64,000 bases of DNA. Origin: Paracoccus aeridis (GTDB lineage Bacteria; Pseudomonadota; Alphaproteobacteria; Rhodobacterales; Rhodobacteraceae). Location: positions 62,001 through 126,000 of the forward strand of contig NZ_SELD02000006.1 of assembly GCF_004923205.2 (NCBI RefSeq). Direction: 5' to 3'. This document shows, piece after piece, positions 40,548 to 51,501 of the stretch. Numbering within the stretch: position 1 is the first letter of the stretch; every line of letters starts with the position of its first letter. The notes under the pieces are model-generated. The model did not search any database. It was not told where the DNA came from and saw only the letters and a program-made list of their open reading frames with translations. Made by a program: the position numbers and the translations under genes.

Positions 40548-41957
40548 ATGACAGCACCTCGTTTCGACAACAGCTACACGCGCCTTGGACCCGGCTTCTA
40601 TTCGCGGACCGCGCCGACGCCGGTCGGAAACCCGGGCCTCGTCGCGGTGAACGACGACCTGGCCCGGCGTCTGGGGCTCGATCCCGACTGGCTGCGCGGT
40701 CCCGCCGGTGCGGCGATGCTGGCCGGCAACCTGATGCCGCCGGGGGCCGACCCGATCGCGCAGGCCTATGCCGGGCACCAGTTCGGCGGCCTCTCGCCGC
40801 AACTCGGGGACGGCCGCGCGGTGCTTCTGGGCGAGGTCGTGGCCCCCGACGGCGCCCGCTTCGACATACAGCTGAAGGGCTCCGGCCCTACCCCGTTCTC
40901 CCGCCGGGGCGACGGGCGCGCGTGGCTCGGCCCGGTGCTGCGCGAATACCTCGTCAGCGAATTCATGTTCGCGGCAGGCGTCCCCACGACCCGCGCCCTC
41001 GCCGCCGCCACGACCGGCGAGACCGTGATCCGCGAAACCGCGCTGCCCGGTGCGGTGCTGACCCGCGTCGCGTCGAGCCATATCCGCGTCGGCACGTTCG
41101 AGTTCTTCGCCATCCGCGGCGACATCGAGCGGCTGCAGGCGCTGGCGGACCACGTCATCGCCCGCCACTACCCCGACGCGGGCGACGCCATGGGCATGCT
41201 GCGCGGCGTGGTGTCGCGGCAGGCCGACACGGTCGCGGCGTGGATGGCGCTGGGGTTCGTCCACGGCGTGATGAACACCGACAACATGGCCGTGTCGGGC
41301 GAGACGATCGACTACGGCCCCTGCGCCTTCATGGATGCCTACCACCCCGACACGGTGTTCTCGTCGATTGACCGGGGCGGGCGCTACGCCTGGTCCGAAC
41401 AGCCGCGCGTCGCGGTCTGGAACCTCGCGCAGCTTGCAAGCTGCCTGATCCCGATCATGGGCGAGGAACAGCACGCGGTGGAAGAGGCGACGCGCGTCGT
41501 CCACGGCTTCCCCGCGCTTTACCAGGCGGCCTGGCTGAAGCGGTTCGGCGCCAAGCTCGGCCTTGCCGATCCCGCGCCCGGGGATCGCGCGCTGGTCGAA
41601 CGCCTTCTCGACATCATGGCCGCGCAGCAGGCCGACTTCACCCGCGTCTTCCGCGGCCTCGCCGACGGCAGCGCTCAGGCGGAGTTCGCCGACCCCGCCC
41701 CCTTCGCCGCGTGGCGCAGCGACTGGGACGCGCGCAGGCCCGATCTCGACCTCGCCGCCCGCGCCAACCCGGTCCGGATCCCGCGCAACCACCGCATCCA
41801 ACAGGTGATCGACGCGGGCGTCGGCGGCGATTTCCAGCCCTTCCACCGGCTGAACCGCGCCCTCGCCGCACCGTTTGACGCCGACCCCGATTGGGACGAT
41901 CTTTGCCTGTCCCCTCAGGCCGGGGAAGAGGTCCGGGTCACGTTCTGCGGCACCTGA
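40548..41957 (+). CDS. selO: SelO/YdiU protein AMPylase (pseudokinase fold)
   Basis: 469 residues. The family N-terminus [21 protein letters not shown] and the nucleotide-binding blocks [40 protein letters not shown] and [22 protein letters not shown] are intact. SelO transfers AMP to Ser/Thr/Tyr of redox-related proteins. The C-terminus ends VRVTFCGT: a Cys takes the place of the selenocysteine found in the eukaryotic enzyme, two residues before the end. It is slightly shorter than E. coli YdiU (about 480). It is probably cotranscribed with the following EEP gene (41-base gap). Confidence 0.95.
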   Translation: MTAPRFDNSYTRLGPGFYSRTAPTPVGNPGLVAVNDDLARRLGLDPDWLRGPAGAAMLAGNLMPPGADPIAQAYAGHQFGGLSPQLGDGRAVLLGEVVAPDGARFDIQLKGSGPTPFSRRGDGRAWLGPVLREYLVSEFMFAAGVPTTRALAAATTGETVIRETALPGAVLTRVASSHIRVGTFEFFAIRGDIERLQALADHVIARHYPDAGDAMGMLRGVVSRQADTVAAWMALGFVHGVMNTDNMAVSGETIDYGPCAFMDAYHPDTVFSSIDRGGRYAWSEQPRVAVWNLAQLASCLIPIMGEEQHAVEEATRVVHGFPALYQAAWLKRFGAKLGLADPAPGDRALVERLLDIMAAQQADFTRVFRGLADGSAQAEFADPAPFAAWRSDWDARRPDLDLAARANPVRIPRNHRIQQVIDAGVGGDFQPFHRLNRALAAPFDADPDWDDLCLSPQAGEEVRVTFCGT

Positions 41958-41998
41958 CTTCTGTCGCAGCGCACGAACCGGGCACGAAGAACGACGGC

Positions 41999-44034
<2,036 letters not shown>

Positions 44035-44056
44035 TCCTGGAACGACCGGAGGCGAC

Positions 44057-44617
44057 ATGACCGAGACGCTGGATTTCCTTCGCCGCAGGCGGTCCCACCC
44101 GCCCAGGACGTTGCGGGGTCCGGCACCGTCGCGGTCGGAGCTGGCCGAGCTTCTGACCATCGCGGCCCGGGTGCCCGACCACGGAAAACTGGTCCCGTGG
44201 CGTTTCGTCGTGCTGGAACGCGCGACGCTGGACCGGCTCGCCCCCGTGCTGGGCGACTACGTGGCCGCGTGCGGCGGGGACGAGGCGGCGGTGGCCAAGG
44301 CGCGCGACGCCTTCGGCTCGCCGGTGATCGTCGCCGTCGTGTCCTCGCCGCAGGCGGGACACAAGGTTCCCGAGTGGGAGCAGTTCCTGTCCGCGGGCGC
44401 CGTCTGCCTGTCGCTCCTGAACGCGGCGCTCGCGTCGGGCTGGGGCGCGTCGTGGCTTTCGGGACGGGCGAGCGACGCGGACTTCGCGCAGGCGCATCTG
44501 GGCCTCGGCCCGAATGAACGCGTGGCGGGCTTCATCCACATCGGCACCCGCGGCGGCAGCGACATTCCCGACCGGCCGCGCCCCGACGTGGCGGCGATCA
44601 CCAGCTTCCTGCCATGA
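44057..44617 (+). CDS. Nitroreductase family FMN protein (YdjA-like)
   Basis: 186 residues with GGAGG just upstream of the ATG. FMN-binding and dimer motifs include LRRRRSHPPRTLRGPAPSR, ARVPDHGKLVPWRFVVLE, QFLSAGAVCLSLLNAALASG and GASWLSG. The SPQAGHKVPEWEQFLSAGA loop is typical of the small YdjA subgroup. It is likely an NAD(P)H-dependent reductase with an unknown physiological acceptor. Its stop overlaps the EI24 gene start by ATGA. Confidence 0.92.
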   Translation: MTETLDFLRRRRSHPPRTLRGPAPSRSELAELLTIAARVPDHGKLVPWRFVVLERATLDRLAPVLGDYVAACGGDEAAVAKARDAFGSPVIVAVVSSPQAGHKVPEWEQFLSAGAVCLSLLNAALASGWGASWLSGRASDADFAQAHLGLGPNERVAGFIHIGTRGGSDIPDRPRPDVAAITSFLP

Positions 44618-45339
44618 CGGGACTTGCTGCCCTGCCGCTCGCGCTGGCGCGCGGTTTCACCGACCTGCTGCGGCCCCGCATCTTCGGCGTCGTCATGCTG
44701 GGCGTCGCGCTGACGATCCTGCTGTTCGTGGCGCTGCAGGCCGCGATCTTCTGGGCCATCGCCGCGTTCGGCCCCGACCTGCTCACCCTGCCATGGATCG
44801 GCGCGGTCGAGATCGGCCCGGCGCTGTCATGGGGATCGCTCGCGCTGTTCCCGGTGCTCGGCTTCTTCCTGATGACCCCGGTCGCGGCCGGGTTCGCGGG
44901 GCTGTTTTCCGAACAGGTGTCGGCGCGGGTCGAGCAGGCGCACTACCCCGACCGGCGCGGCCGGTCCACCGACTTCCTCGACGGCCTGCTGGAATCGCTT
45001 GCCGTGGTCGCGGCCGCGCTGGGGATCGCGGTCGCGCTGCTGATCCTGTCGCCGTTCCTCGGACCGCTGGCGCCTGTGGCGTTCTACCTCGCAAACGGCT
45101 GGCTGCTGGGGCGCGAGTTCTTCGCCATGGTCGCGCGCCGCCATGTCGGCCCCGACCACGCCGACGAACTGCGCCGGCGCGAGCGGGTCGCGGTCGTGGC
45201 GCTCGGCGTCGCGATCGCCGCGCTGCTGACGGTCCCGGTGGTGAACGTCGTCGTGCCGGTGCTGGCGGCCGCGTCCTTCACCCACCTCTTCCACCTGGTC
45301 ACGCGGCGCGACGGCCGGATCAGACCCCCAGCGGGTTGA
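44614..45339 (+). CDS. EI24/CysZ-like membrane protein
   Basis: 241 residues with about four membrane helices (for example GVVMLGVALTILLFVALQAAIF split across residues 25-46, and two near 120-145). EI24-domain landmarks are LFSEQVSARVEQAHYP, YLANGWLLGREFFAMVA and the R-rich DELRRRERVA loop. CysZ of this family carries sulfate; other EI24 proteins have unclear function. It is translationally coupled to the nitroreductase, and its last 20 bases overlap the convergent DUF1467 gene. Confidence 0.88.
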   Translation: MTGLAALPLALARGFTDLLRPRIFGVVMLGVALTILLFVALQAAIFWAIAAFGPDLLTLPWIGAVEIGPALSWGSLALFPVLGFFLMTPVAAGFAGLFSEQVSARVEQAHYPDRRGRSTDFLDGLLESLAVVAAALGIAVALLILSPFLGPLAPVAFYLANGWLLGREFFAMVARRHVGPDHADELRRRERVAVVALGVAIAALLTVPVVNVVVPVLAAASFTHLFHLVTRRDGRIRPPAG

Positions 45340-45589
45340 ACGACGTCATGTCGGCGCGGGTCACGATGTCCGCCAGGATGACCCACGCGATCACCGCGAA
45401 GATCGCCGTCGACAGCAGCGTGGCCCAGATCGCCTTGCGGGCCAGTCTCGCCTCGGACGGGGCCCCGGCGTGGGTGCCCGGCACGATGCTGCCTTCGTCT
45501 TCCTGGCTGCGATGCCCGATAGGCAGCATCAGGAACAGGCACAGGAACCACAGCGTGGCGTAAAGGACGATTGCGCCGGTGATGGACAT
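45320..45589 (-). CDS. DUF1467 family small membrane protein
   Basis: 89 residues from the ATG at 45589, which overlaps the epimerase stop by one base (TGATG). It has two membrane helices (GAIVLYATLWFLCLFLMLPI and AIWATLLSTAIFAVIAWVIL) with a short charged loop GHRSQEDEGSIVPGTHAGAP between them. This is the DUF1467 pattern, commonly found next to methylmalonyl-CoA epimerase in Rhodobacterales. The function is unknown. The tail overlaps the EI24 gene by 20 bases. Confidence 0.9.
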   Translation of the reverse strand: MSITGAIVLYATLWFLCLFLMLPIGHRSQEDEGSIVPGTHAGAPSEARLARKAIWATLLSTAIFAVIAWVILADIVTRADMTSFNPLGV

Positions 45590-45993
45590 CAGACCTGCTC
45601 CAGTTCGACAAGGCAGCCGTCGAAGTCCTTGGGGTGCAGGAACAGCACCGGCTTGCCGTGGGCGCCGATCCTGGGCGTGCCGTCGCCCAGTACCCGCGCG
45701 CCGTCTGCCCGCAGCTTGTCGCGGGCGGCGAGAATGTCTTCGACCTCGTAGCACAGGTGGTGGATGCCGCCCGAGGGGTTCTTGTCCAGGAAGCCGCGCA
45801 CCGGGCTGTCGTCCCCGAGCGGGTGCAGAAGCTCGATCTTGGTGTTCGGCAGTTCGATGAAGACGACCGTGACGCCGTGGTCCGGTTCGTCCTGCGGATC
45901 GCGCACGACCGCGCCCAGCGTGTCGCGATAGCGCGCAGCTGCCGCCTGAAGATCCGGCACGGCGATGGCGACGTGGTTGAGACGGCCGATCAT
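45589..45993 (-). CDS. mce: Methylmalonyl-CoA epimerase
   Basis: 134 residues of the VOC/glyoxalase fold. The N-terminal LNHVAIAVPDLQAAAARYRD has the metal His. IELPNTKIELLHPLGDDSPV, GGIHHLCYEVEDI and the C-terminal LHPKDFDGCLVELEQV with the metal Glu are family-specific. It interconverts (2R)- and (2S)-methylmalonyl-CoA in propionyl-CoA and ethylmalonyl-CoA metabolism. The mutase genes are not in the window. It is divergent from the thioesterase gene. Confidence 0.96.
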   Translation of the reverse strand: MIGRLNHVAIAVPDLQAAAARYRDTLGAVVRDPQDEPDHGVTVVFIELPNTKIELLHPLGDDSPVRGFLDKNPSGGIHHLCYEVEDILAARDKLRADGARVLGDGTPRIGAHGKPVLFLHPKDFDGCLVELEQV

Positions 45994-46087
45994 GGCATGG
46001 CTTCCCTTTGCAGTCGGGGGTTTCTACGCTGCCCGGGGTCGTTGCGAAACCCCCGACCGCGGCACCGATGATGGATGGGAGGCACGA

Positions 46088-46624
46088 ATGACAGGCGACG
46101 CGACCAACCCTGCCTTCGCCCCGGCCCGGATCGCGGCCCAGATCGCGGCCCCGATCCTCACCCCCGAGCAGGTGGTCCGCGATAACTGGACCGACTACAA
46201 CGGCCATCTCAACATGGCCTATTACCACGTCCTGTTCGACCATGCGGTGGACACCGCCCTGAACGGGCTGGGCGTGGGGCCGGACCAGACCGCGACCGGC
46301 AGCATGTCGGTGTTCACGGCGGAAGCGCATATCCACTACCTGCGCGAACTGAACGCGGGCGACAGGGTCCGGATATCGCTGCAGGTGCTCGCCGTCGACG
46401 CCAAGCGCCTGCACTACGTGCAGACGATGGCGCATGCCGGTGCCGGCTTCGTGGCCGCGGTCACCGAGAACCTGGTCCTCAGCGTGGACCTGTCCACGCG
46501 GCGGGTGGCGCCGTGGGAGCCGCCGGTCCTCGCGCGGCTGCAGGCGGTCGCGGCGGCCCACGCGGCGCTGCCCGTGCCGCCCCAGGTGGGCCGGGTGATC
46601 GGGCTGAAACGGCAGCCGGCATGA
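46088..46624 (+). CDS. Hotdog-fold acyl-CoA thioesterase
   Basis: 178 residues from the ATG at 46088. The DNWTDYNGHLNMAYYHVLFD block holds the catalytic Asp and hotdog helix of 4HBT-type thioesterases, and HIHYLRELNAGDRVRISLQV follows. The long C-terminal part (VARLQAVAAAHAALPVPP) is typical of carnitinyl/betainyl-CoA thioesterase-like proteins. The substrate cannot be fixed, since no carnitine genes are nearby. It is divergent from mce; a strong hairpin follows the stop. Confidence 0.87.
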   Translation: MTGDATNPAFAPARIAAQIAAPILTPEQVVRDNWTDYNGHLNMAYYHVLFDHAVDTALNGLGVGPDQTATGSMSVFTAEAHIHYLRELNAGDRVRISLQVLAVDAKRLHYVQTMAHAGAGFVAAVTENLVLSVDLSTRRVAPWEPPVLARLQAVAAAHAALPVPPQVGRVIGLKRQPA

Positions 46625-46628
46625 AGAA

Positions 46629-46657
46629 GGGCGCAGCGCCCCAACGGCGCTGCGCCC
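46629..46657 (-). terminator. Hairpin between thioesterase and hsp20 genes
   Basis: A perfect 12-pair stem: GGGCGCAGCGCC (46629-46640) with 46646-46657 and a 5-base loop. On the minus strand it is followed by TTCTTC, which favours service to hsp20 (stop at 46683); it may act in both directions. Confidence 0.75.
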
Positions 46658-46682
46658 CGAAGATCCGGTCCCGAGGGGCGGA

Positions 46683-47168
46683 TCAGTTGGCCAGTTGCTC
46701 GACCTGCCGGGCGTCATCAGGCTGCGCGTCGACCGTGCGGGCGGCCGTGCGCGAGATCGCGATCTTGCGCGGCTTCAGCGCCTCGGGGACTTCGCGCAGC
46801 AGTTCGATGTGCAGCATCCCGTCGACGTGGCTCGCGCCCTCGACGCGGACGTGGTCGGCCAGCGCGAACTTGCGTTCGAACGCGCGGGTCGCGATGCCGC
46901 GGTGCAGGTAGGTATGCTGCCCGTCATCCTCGGCCTTGCGGGCCGACACGATCACGGCGCCGTCCTTCATCTCGACGTTGAGATCGTCGGCCGAGAAGCC
47001 GGCCACCGCGATCGAGATCCGGTACGCGTTCTCGCCCGTCTTCTCGATGTTGTAGGGCGGATAGGTCGGCGCGGCGATGTCGGCCGAAAGGGCCCGGTCC
47101 ATCAGGTCGGCCATCCGGTCGAAGCCGACCGAGGCGCGATAGAGCGGGGCAAGATCCATGTTACGCAT
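46683..47168 (-). CDS. Small heat shock protein (Hsp20/IbpA type)
   Basis: 161 residues from the ATG at 47168; an AAGGAT lies 8 bases upstream, whereas an in-frame ATG at 47183 would overlap that site. The class A IbpA-type N-terminus LAPLYRASVGFDRMADLMD, PPYNIEKTGENAYRISIAVAGF and the alpha-crystallin core (about residues 38-130) with GIATRAFERKFALADHV are clear. The IxI-like tail RKIAISR follows. It holds unfolding proteins for refolding by DnaK/ClpB. The untranslated leader contains a ROSE-like thermosensor hairpin. Confidence 0.95.
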   Translation of the reverse strand: MRNMDLAPLYRASVGFDRMADLMDRALSADIAAPTYPPYNIEKTGENAYRISIAVAGFSADDLNVEMKDGAVIVSARKAEDDGQHTYLHRGIATRAFERKFALADHVRVEGASHVDGMLHIELLREVPEALKPRKIAISRTAARTVDAQPDDARQVEQLAN

Positions 47169-47260
47169 GTTCGCATCCTTCATAAGCGATGTGAGTTGCC
47201 GCCCCCCGGTCATCCGGGCGGGCCACATGCCGGCGCGTCACGCCATCCGGCACACCACGA
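47169..47260 (-). promoter_or_regulatory. ROSE-like RNA thermometer in the hsp20 leader
   Basis: On the minus strand the last leader hairpin reads CAUCGCU-UAUGA-AGGAUG (47174-47191). The anti-SD UCGCU pairs with the SD AGGA leaving a single bulged G, which is the hallmark of ROSE elements (UYGCU opposite AGGA). Upstream, GCCCGCCCGG and CCGGGGGGCGGC can form a second stable hairpin. The 5' limit is approximate. Confidence 0.6.
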
Positions 47261-47369
47261 ATCTAGAACCCGCGCGGCGCCGTTCAAGGGCCGTGAACGC
47301 CGCCCGCACGCATCCGGGACGCATCCGGGAACGCTGGCCCGCGCCGCGGCGTGCGGCTAGTCTGCGGCC

Positions 47370-48071
47370 ATGGAACTGCTGAACAACCTGCCCCTGACCC
47401 TTACGGTCGCCGACGTCGCGGCGCTCGTGCTGCTGCTTGCCGCCTGGTTCGGGATCGGGCAGCTGATCGAGCATCCGCCGCGCGGCCGCCCGTCCGTGTC
47501 GCACCTGATGAAGCGCTACCGGCACGACTGGATGGCAGAGCTCGTCACCCGCGACAGCCGCATCTTCGACGGCAACACGCTGGTGGGCCTGCGCGAGGGT
47601 ACGGCGTTCTACGCCTCGGCCTGCATGATCGCGCTGGGGGGCGGGCTGGCGCTGATCGGCAACACCGAGCCGCTTAGCGGACTCGCGCGCGAACTGGACG
47701 CGAGCGAGATCCCGACGCTGCTTCTCAAGCTCAAGATCCTGCTGATCCTCGGCTTCGTGGCCAACGCGCTGCTGAAGTTCATCTGGTCGTACCGCCTGTT
47801 CGGCTACTGCGCGATCATGATGGCGGCGGTCCCGAACGATCCCGCGGCCCCGAACGCGCTGCGGCGCGCCCGCGCCGCGGCCGAGGTCAACATCAACGCC
47901 GCCCGCAACTTCAACGCCGGGCTGCGCGCGGTCTACTTTGCACTTGGCGCGGCGGGCTGGATGCTGGGGCCGCTGGGGCTGCTCGCGGGAACGGTGCTGG
48001 TCGTGACGACGAACCTGCGGCGCGAATTCGCGTCCGCGTCGCGACGGGCGATCATCGACGACGTGCCCTGA
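47370..48071 (+). CDS. DUF599 family membrane protein
   Basis: 233 residues with four membrane helices (ADVAALVLLLAAWFGIGQLI, AFYASACMIALGGGLALIG, TLLLKLKILLILGFVANAL and GAAGWMLGPLGLLAGTVLVV). Family marks are RYRHDWMAELVTRDSRIFDGN, FIWSYRLFGYCAIMMAAVPN and AARNFNAGLRAVYFALGA. DUF599 proteins are conserved inner-membrane proteins of unknown function. It is divergent from hsp20 and converges with folE2. Confidence 0.9.
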   Translation: MELLNNLPLTLTVADVAALVLLLAAWFGIGQLIEHPPRGRPSVSHLMKRYRHDWMAELVTRDSRIFDGNTLVGLREGTAFYASACMIALGGGLALIGNTEPLSGLARELDASEIPTLLLKLKILLILGFVANALLKFIWSYRLFGYCAIMMAAVPNDPAAPNALRRARAAAEVNINAARNFNAGLRAVYFALGAAGWMLGPLGLLAGTVLVVTTNLRREFASASRRAIIDDVP

Positions 48072-48086
48072 GCGGGGACCGCCGGG

Positions 48087-49049
<963 letters not shown>

Positions 49050-49127
49050 GCGGGGCTCCTGCCCGAAAGTCGCGGCCGCGGCGGATATGGGAAGCGGCGG
49101 CCGCGTTTGAAAGCGGCCCCGCGGCCC

Positions 49128-50291
49128 TCAGCCGATCGCCTGCATCAGGTCGGCCAGGATGTCGCCCGCGTCCTCCAGCCCGATCGACAGGCGCACCATG
49201 CCCTCGGTGATCCCCGACGCCGCCCGCGTCTCGGGCGACAGGCGCTGGTGGGTGGTGGTGGCCGGATGGGTCACGATCGACTTCGCGTCGCCGAGGTTGT
49301 TCGAGATGCTGATGAGCCGCAGGCGGTTCAGGAACGCGAAGGCCGCGTCCTTCGACCCGAGGTCCAGCGCGATCATCGTGCCGCCCGTCCCCATCTGCCG
49401 CATCGCCAGGTCATAATGCGGATGCCCCGGCAGCCCCGGATAGATCACCCGAACCCCTGCCCCGTCGAGGCCCGATGCGACCCGCATCGCGCTGTCGGCC
49501 ATCGCGCGCACGCGCAGGTCCATCGTCGTCAGGCCGTTCAGCATGATCCAGGCGTTGAAGGGGCTGATCGCGCCGCCGGTGTGCTTGAGATACGGCTCCG
49601 CCACCTCGCGCACGAACTGCCGCGTGCCGCAGATGACGCCGCCGAGGCAGCGCCCGCCCCCGTCGACGTGCTTGGTGGTGGAGTAGATGATGACGTCCGC
49701 GCCCTGCGCGGCCGCGCGGGAAAAGACGGGCGTGGCGAACACGTTGTCGATCACGACTACCGCGCCCGCCGCGTGGGCGATCCGGGCGATGCCGGCGATG
49801 TCCATGACCTCGAGCACCGGGTTCGACACGCTTTCGAAGAACACGGCGCGGGTGCCGGGCGTCACCGCCGCGTCCCATTCCGCCAGCTTCGTGCCGTCCA
49901 CCAGCGTCACGTCCACCCCGAAGCGGGCGAGGATGTCGAGCACATACAGGCACGACCCGAACAGCTGCCGCGCCGCGATCACCCGGTCCCCCGGCTTGAC
50001 CAGCGCCATCAGCGCCCCGTTCACGGCGGCCATGCCCGAGGCGGTCGCGAAGGCGTCCTCGGTCCCTTCCAGCGACGCCATCCGGTCCTCGAACATGCGG
50101 CTGGTGGGGTTGCCGTAGCGGGCGTAGATGAACTCGTCGGGGCCGGATTGCTGGAACCGTCCCTCGGCCTGTTCGGCGCTGTCGTAGGCGAAGCCCTGCG
50201 TCAGGAACAATGCTTCGGCCATCTCGCCGTACTGGCTGCGACGGGTGCCGGCGTGGACGGCGCGGGTGCGGGGATGAAGGCTGCTCGACAT
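49128..50291 (-). CDS. metZ: O-succinylhomoserine sulfhydrylase
   Basis: 387 residues from the ATG at 50291. The fold is the Cys/Met-metabolism PLP family: RTRAVHAGTRRSQYGEMAEALF, YARYGNPTSRMFEDRMASLEG, ATASGMAAVNGALMALVKPGD and the PLP Lys in IIYSTTKHVDGGGRCLGG. The SNNLGDAKSIVTHPATTTHQRL region is standard. It makes homocysteine from O-succinylhomoserine and sulfide. It is divergent from terC. No SAM riboswitch was found in the 150-base leader. Confidence 0.94.
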   Translation of the reverse strand: MSSSLHPRTRAVHAGTRRSQYGEMAEALFLTQGFAYDSAEQAEGRFQQSGPDEFIYARYGNPTSRMFEDRMASLEGTEDAFATASGMAAVNGALMALVKPGDRVIAARQLFGSCLYVLDILARFGVDVTLVDGTKLAEWDAAVTPGTRAVFFESVSNPVLEVMDIAGIARIAHAAGAVVVIDNVFATPVFSRAAAQGADVIIYSTTKHVDGGGRCLGGVICGTRQFVREVAEPYLKHTGGAISPFNAWIMLNGLTTMDLRVRAMADSAMRVASGLDGAGVRVIYPGLPGHPHYDLAMRQMGTGGTMIALDLGSKDAAFAFLNRLRLISISNNLGDAKSIVTHPATTTHQRLSPETRAASGITEGMVRLSIGLEDAGDILADLMQAIG

Positions 50292-50356
50292 GGAAATCCC
50301 GTAACGCCGCGCACGCAAAAGCGCAACTTTGTCTTGAACTGCCGGTTGATCGCGCT

Positions 50357-50430
50357 AGGTGGGAGCACGGCCGGGCCCCTCTGGCGATCCTCGCGGATCG
50401 TGATGTCGGTCGCTTCTTCGTGACCACCCA
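50357..50430 (+). promoter_or_regulatory. Structured leader of terC, possible yybP-ykoY (Mn2+) riboswitch
   Basis: GGTGG at 50358-50362 can pair with CCACC at 50424-50428, closing a GC-rich, multi-stem region that contains GGGAGCACGG and ends TCGTGACC just before the ribosome site. Alx-type TerC genes are classic yybP-ykoY targets, and the E. coli element has a similar GGGGAGUAG near its start. The match to that block is only partial, so the identity is uncertain. Confidence 0.3.
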
Positions 50431-50441
50431 GAGGAAAAGAC

Positions 50442-51416
50442 ATGGATCTTTCATCACTCATCATGGGTCAGCCCGCGTGGATGTGGCTGACCTTCCTTGC
50501 CGTCGTCGTCGTGCTGCTGGTCCTCGATCTCGGCGTGCTGAACCGGGGCGACCAGGAGATCGGCGTGCGCAAGTCGCTGATGCTGTCGCTGTTCTACATC
50601 ACGATCGGCGTGGCCTTCGGCGGCTTCGTCTGGCTGCAGCTCGGCCAGCAGCCCGCGCTGGAATACTGGACCGGCTTCGTGGTCGAGAAATCGCTCGCCA
50701 TGGACAACGTGTTCGTGATGGCCACGATCTTCGGCTTCTTCGCCGTGCCGCGTCACCTGCAGCACCGGGTGCTGTTCTGGGGCATTCTCGGCGTCATCGT
50801 GCTGCGCGCGATCATGATCGGGTTCGGCGCGACGCTGGTCCAGCGCTACGAATGGGTGCTGCTGGTGTTCGCCGCGTTCCTGATCTTCACCGGGGTGCGG
50901 ATGCTGATGTCGGGCCACGAGGAAGACGCCGACCCCAGCGAAAGCAGGATGCTGAACTGGCTCACGCGCCACATGCGGGTGACGAACGGCTTCGTGGGCA
51001 ACCGCTTCTTCGTCCGCCAGCCGGGGCCGTCGGGCCGGACGCTGCTGTATGCGACCCCGCTGTTCGTGGCGCTGGTCGCGATCGAGTTCGCCGACCTGGT
51101 CTTCGCCGTCGATTCGGTGCCCGCCATCTTCGCGATCACGACCGACCCCTATCTGGTCTACACCTCGAACATCTTCGCGATCCTCGGCCTGCGGGCGCTC
51201 TATTTCGCGCTGGCCGCGATCCTGCACCGCTTCGTCTACCTGAAGCCCGCGCTCGCGATCCTGCTGATCTTCATCGGCGGCAAGGTGATCGTCGCGGACC
51301 TGCTGGGGATCGAAAAGGTGCCGCCGTCGATCTCGCTCGGCGTGACCTTCGTGATCCTGGCGGCAGGCGTCGCCTGGTCGCTGATCAAGACCCGCGGGGA
51401 CAAGCCCGCCCACTGA
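50442..51416 (+). CDS. TerC/Alx family membrane protein
   Basis: 324 residues with about nine membrane helices. The Alx-type signature VVEKSLAMDNVFVMATIFGFF and the second conserved acidic block LVAIEFADLVFAVDSVPAIFAI with its Asp residues are intact. The N-terminus MDLSSLIMGQPAWMWLTFLAVV matches Alx/YgjT. These proteins export Mn2+ (and affect pH and tellurite tolerance) in the inner membrane. A good AGAGGAAAAG site precedes the ATG. A possible promoter TTGAAC-N16-TAGGTG lies near 50333-50360. Confidence 0.93.
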   Translation: MDLSSLIMGQPAWMWLTFLAVVVVLLVLDLGVLNRGDQEIGVRKSLMLSLFYITIGVAFGGFVWLQLGQQPALEYWTGFVVEKSLAMDNVFVMATIFGFFAVPRHLQHRVLFWGILGVIVLRAIMIGFGATLVQRYEWVLLVFAAFLIFTGVRMLMSGHEEDADPSESRMLNWLTRHMRVTNGFVGNRFFVRQPGPSGRTLLYATPLFVALVAIEFADLVFAVDSVPAIFAITTDPYLVYTSNIFAILGLRALYFALAAILHRFVYLKPALAILLIFIGGKVIVADLLGIEKVPPSISLGVTFVILAAGVAWSLIKTRGDKPAH

Positions 51417-51456
51417 CCGGCGGCAGCAACGGCTCGCTATCCGCGAACGTAACAGG

Positions 51457-51485
51457 AACGCGGCCTTCCCACGGAAGGCCGCGTT
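51457..51485 (+). terminator. Hairpin between terC and uvrD
   Basis: A perfect 13-pair stem: AACGCGGCCTTCC (51457-51469) pairs with 51473-51485 around CAC. The following GTCTA is not U-rich. It separates terC from uvrD, whose ATG lies 16 bases beyond. Confidence 0.7.
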
Positions 51486-51501
51486 GTCTATGCTGGGACC
51501 C

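Noticed and set aside
50292..50400. Possible SAM-II riboswitch before metZ
   Set aside because: The leader has GCGCGATCAACCGG, which resembles part of SAM-II, but the required pseudoknot partner and the GATAAA...GCTAAA segment are absent.
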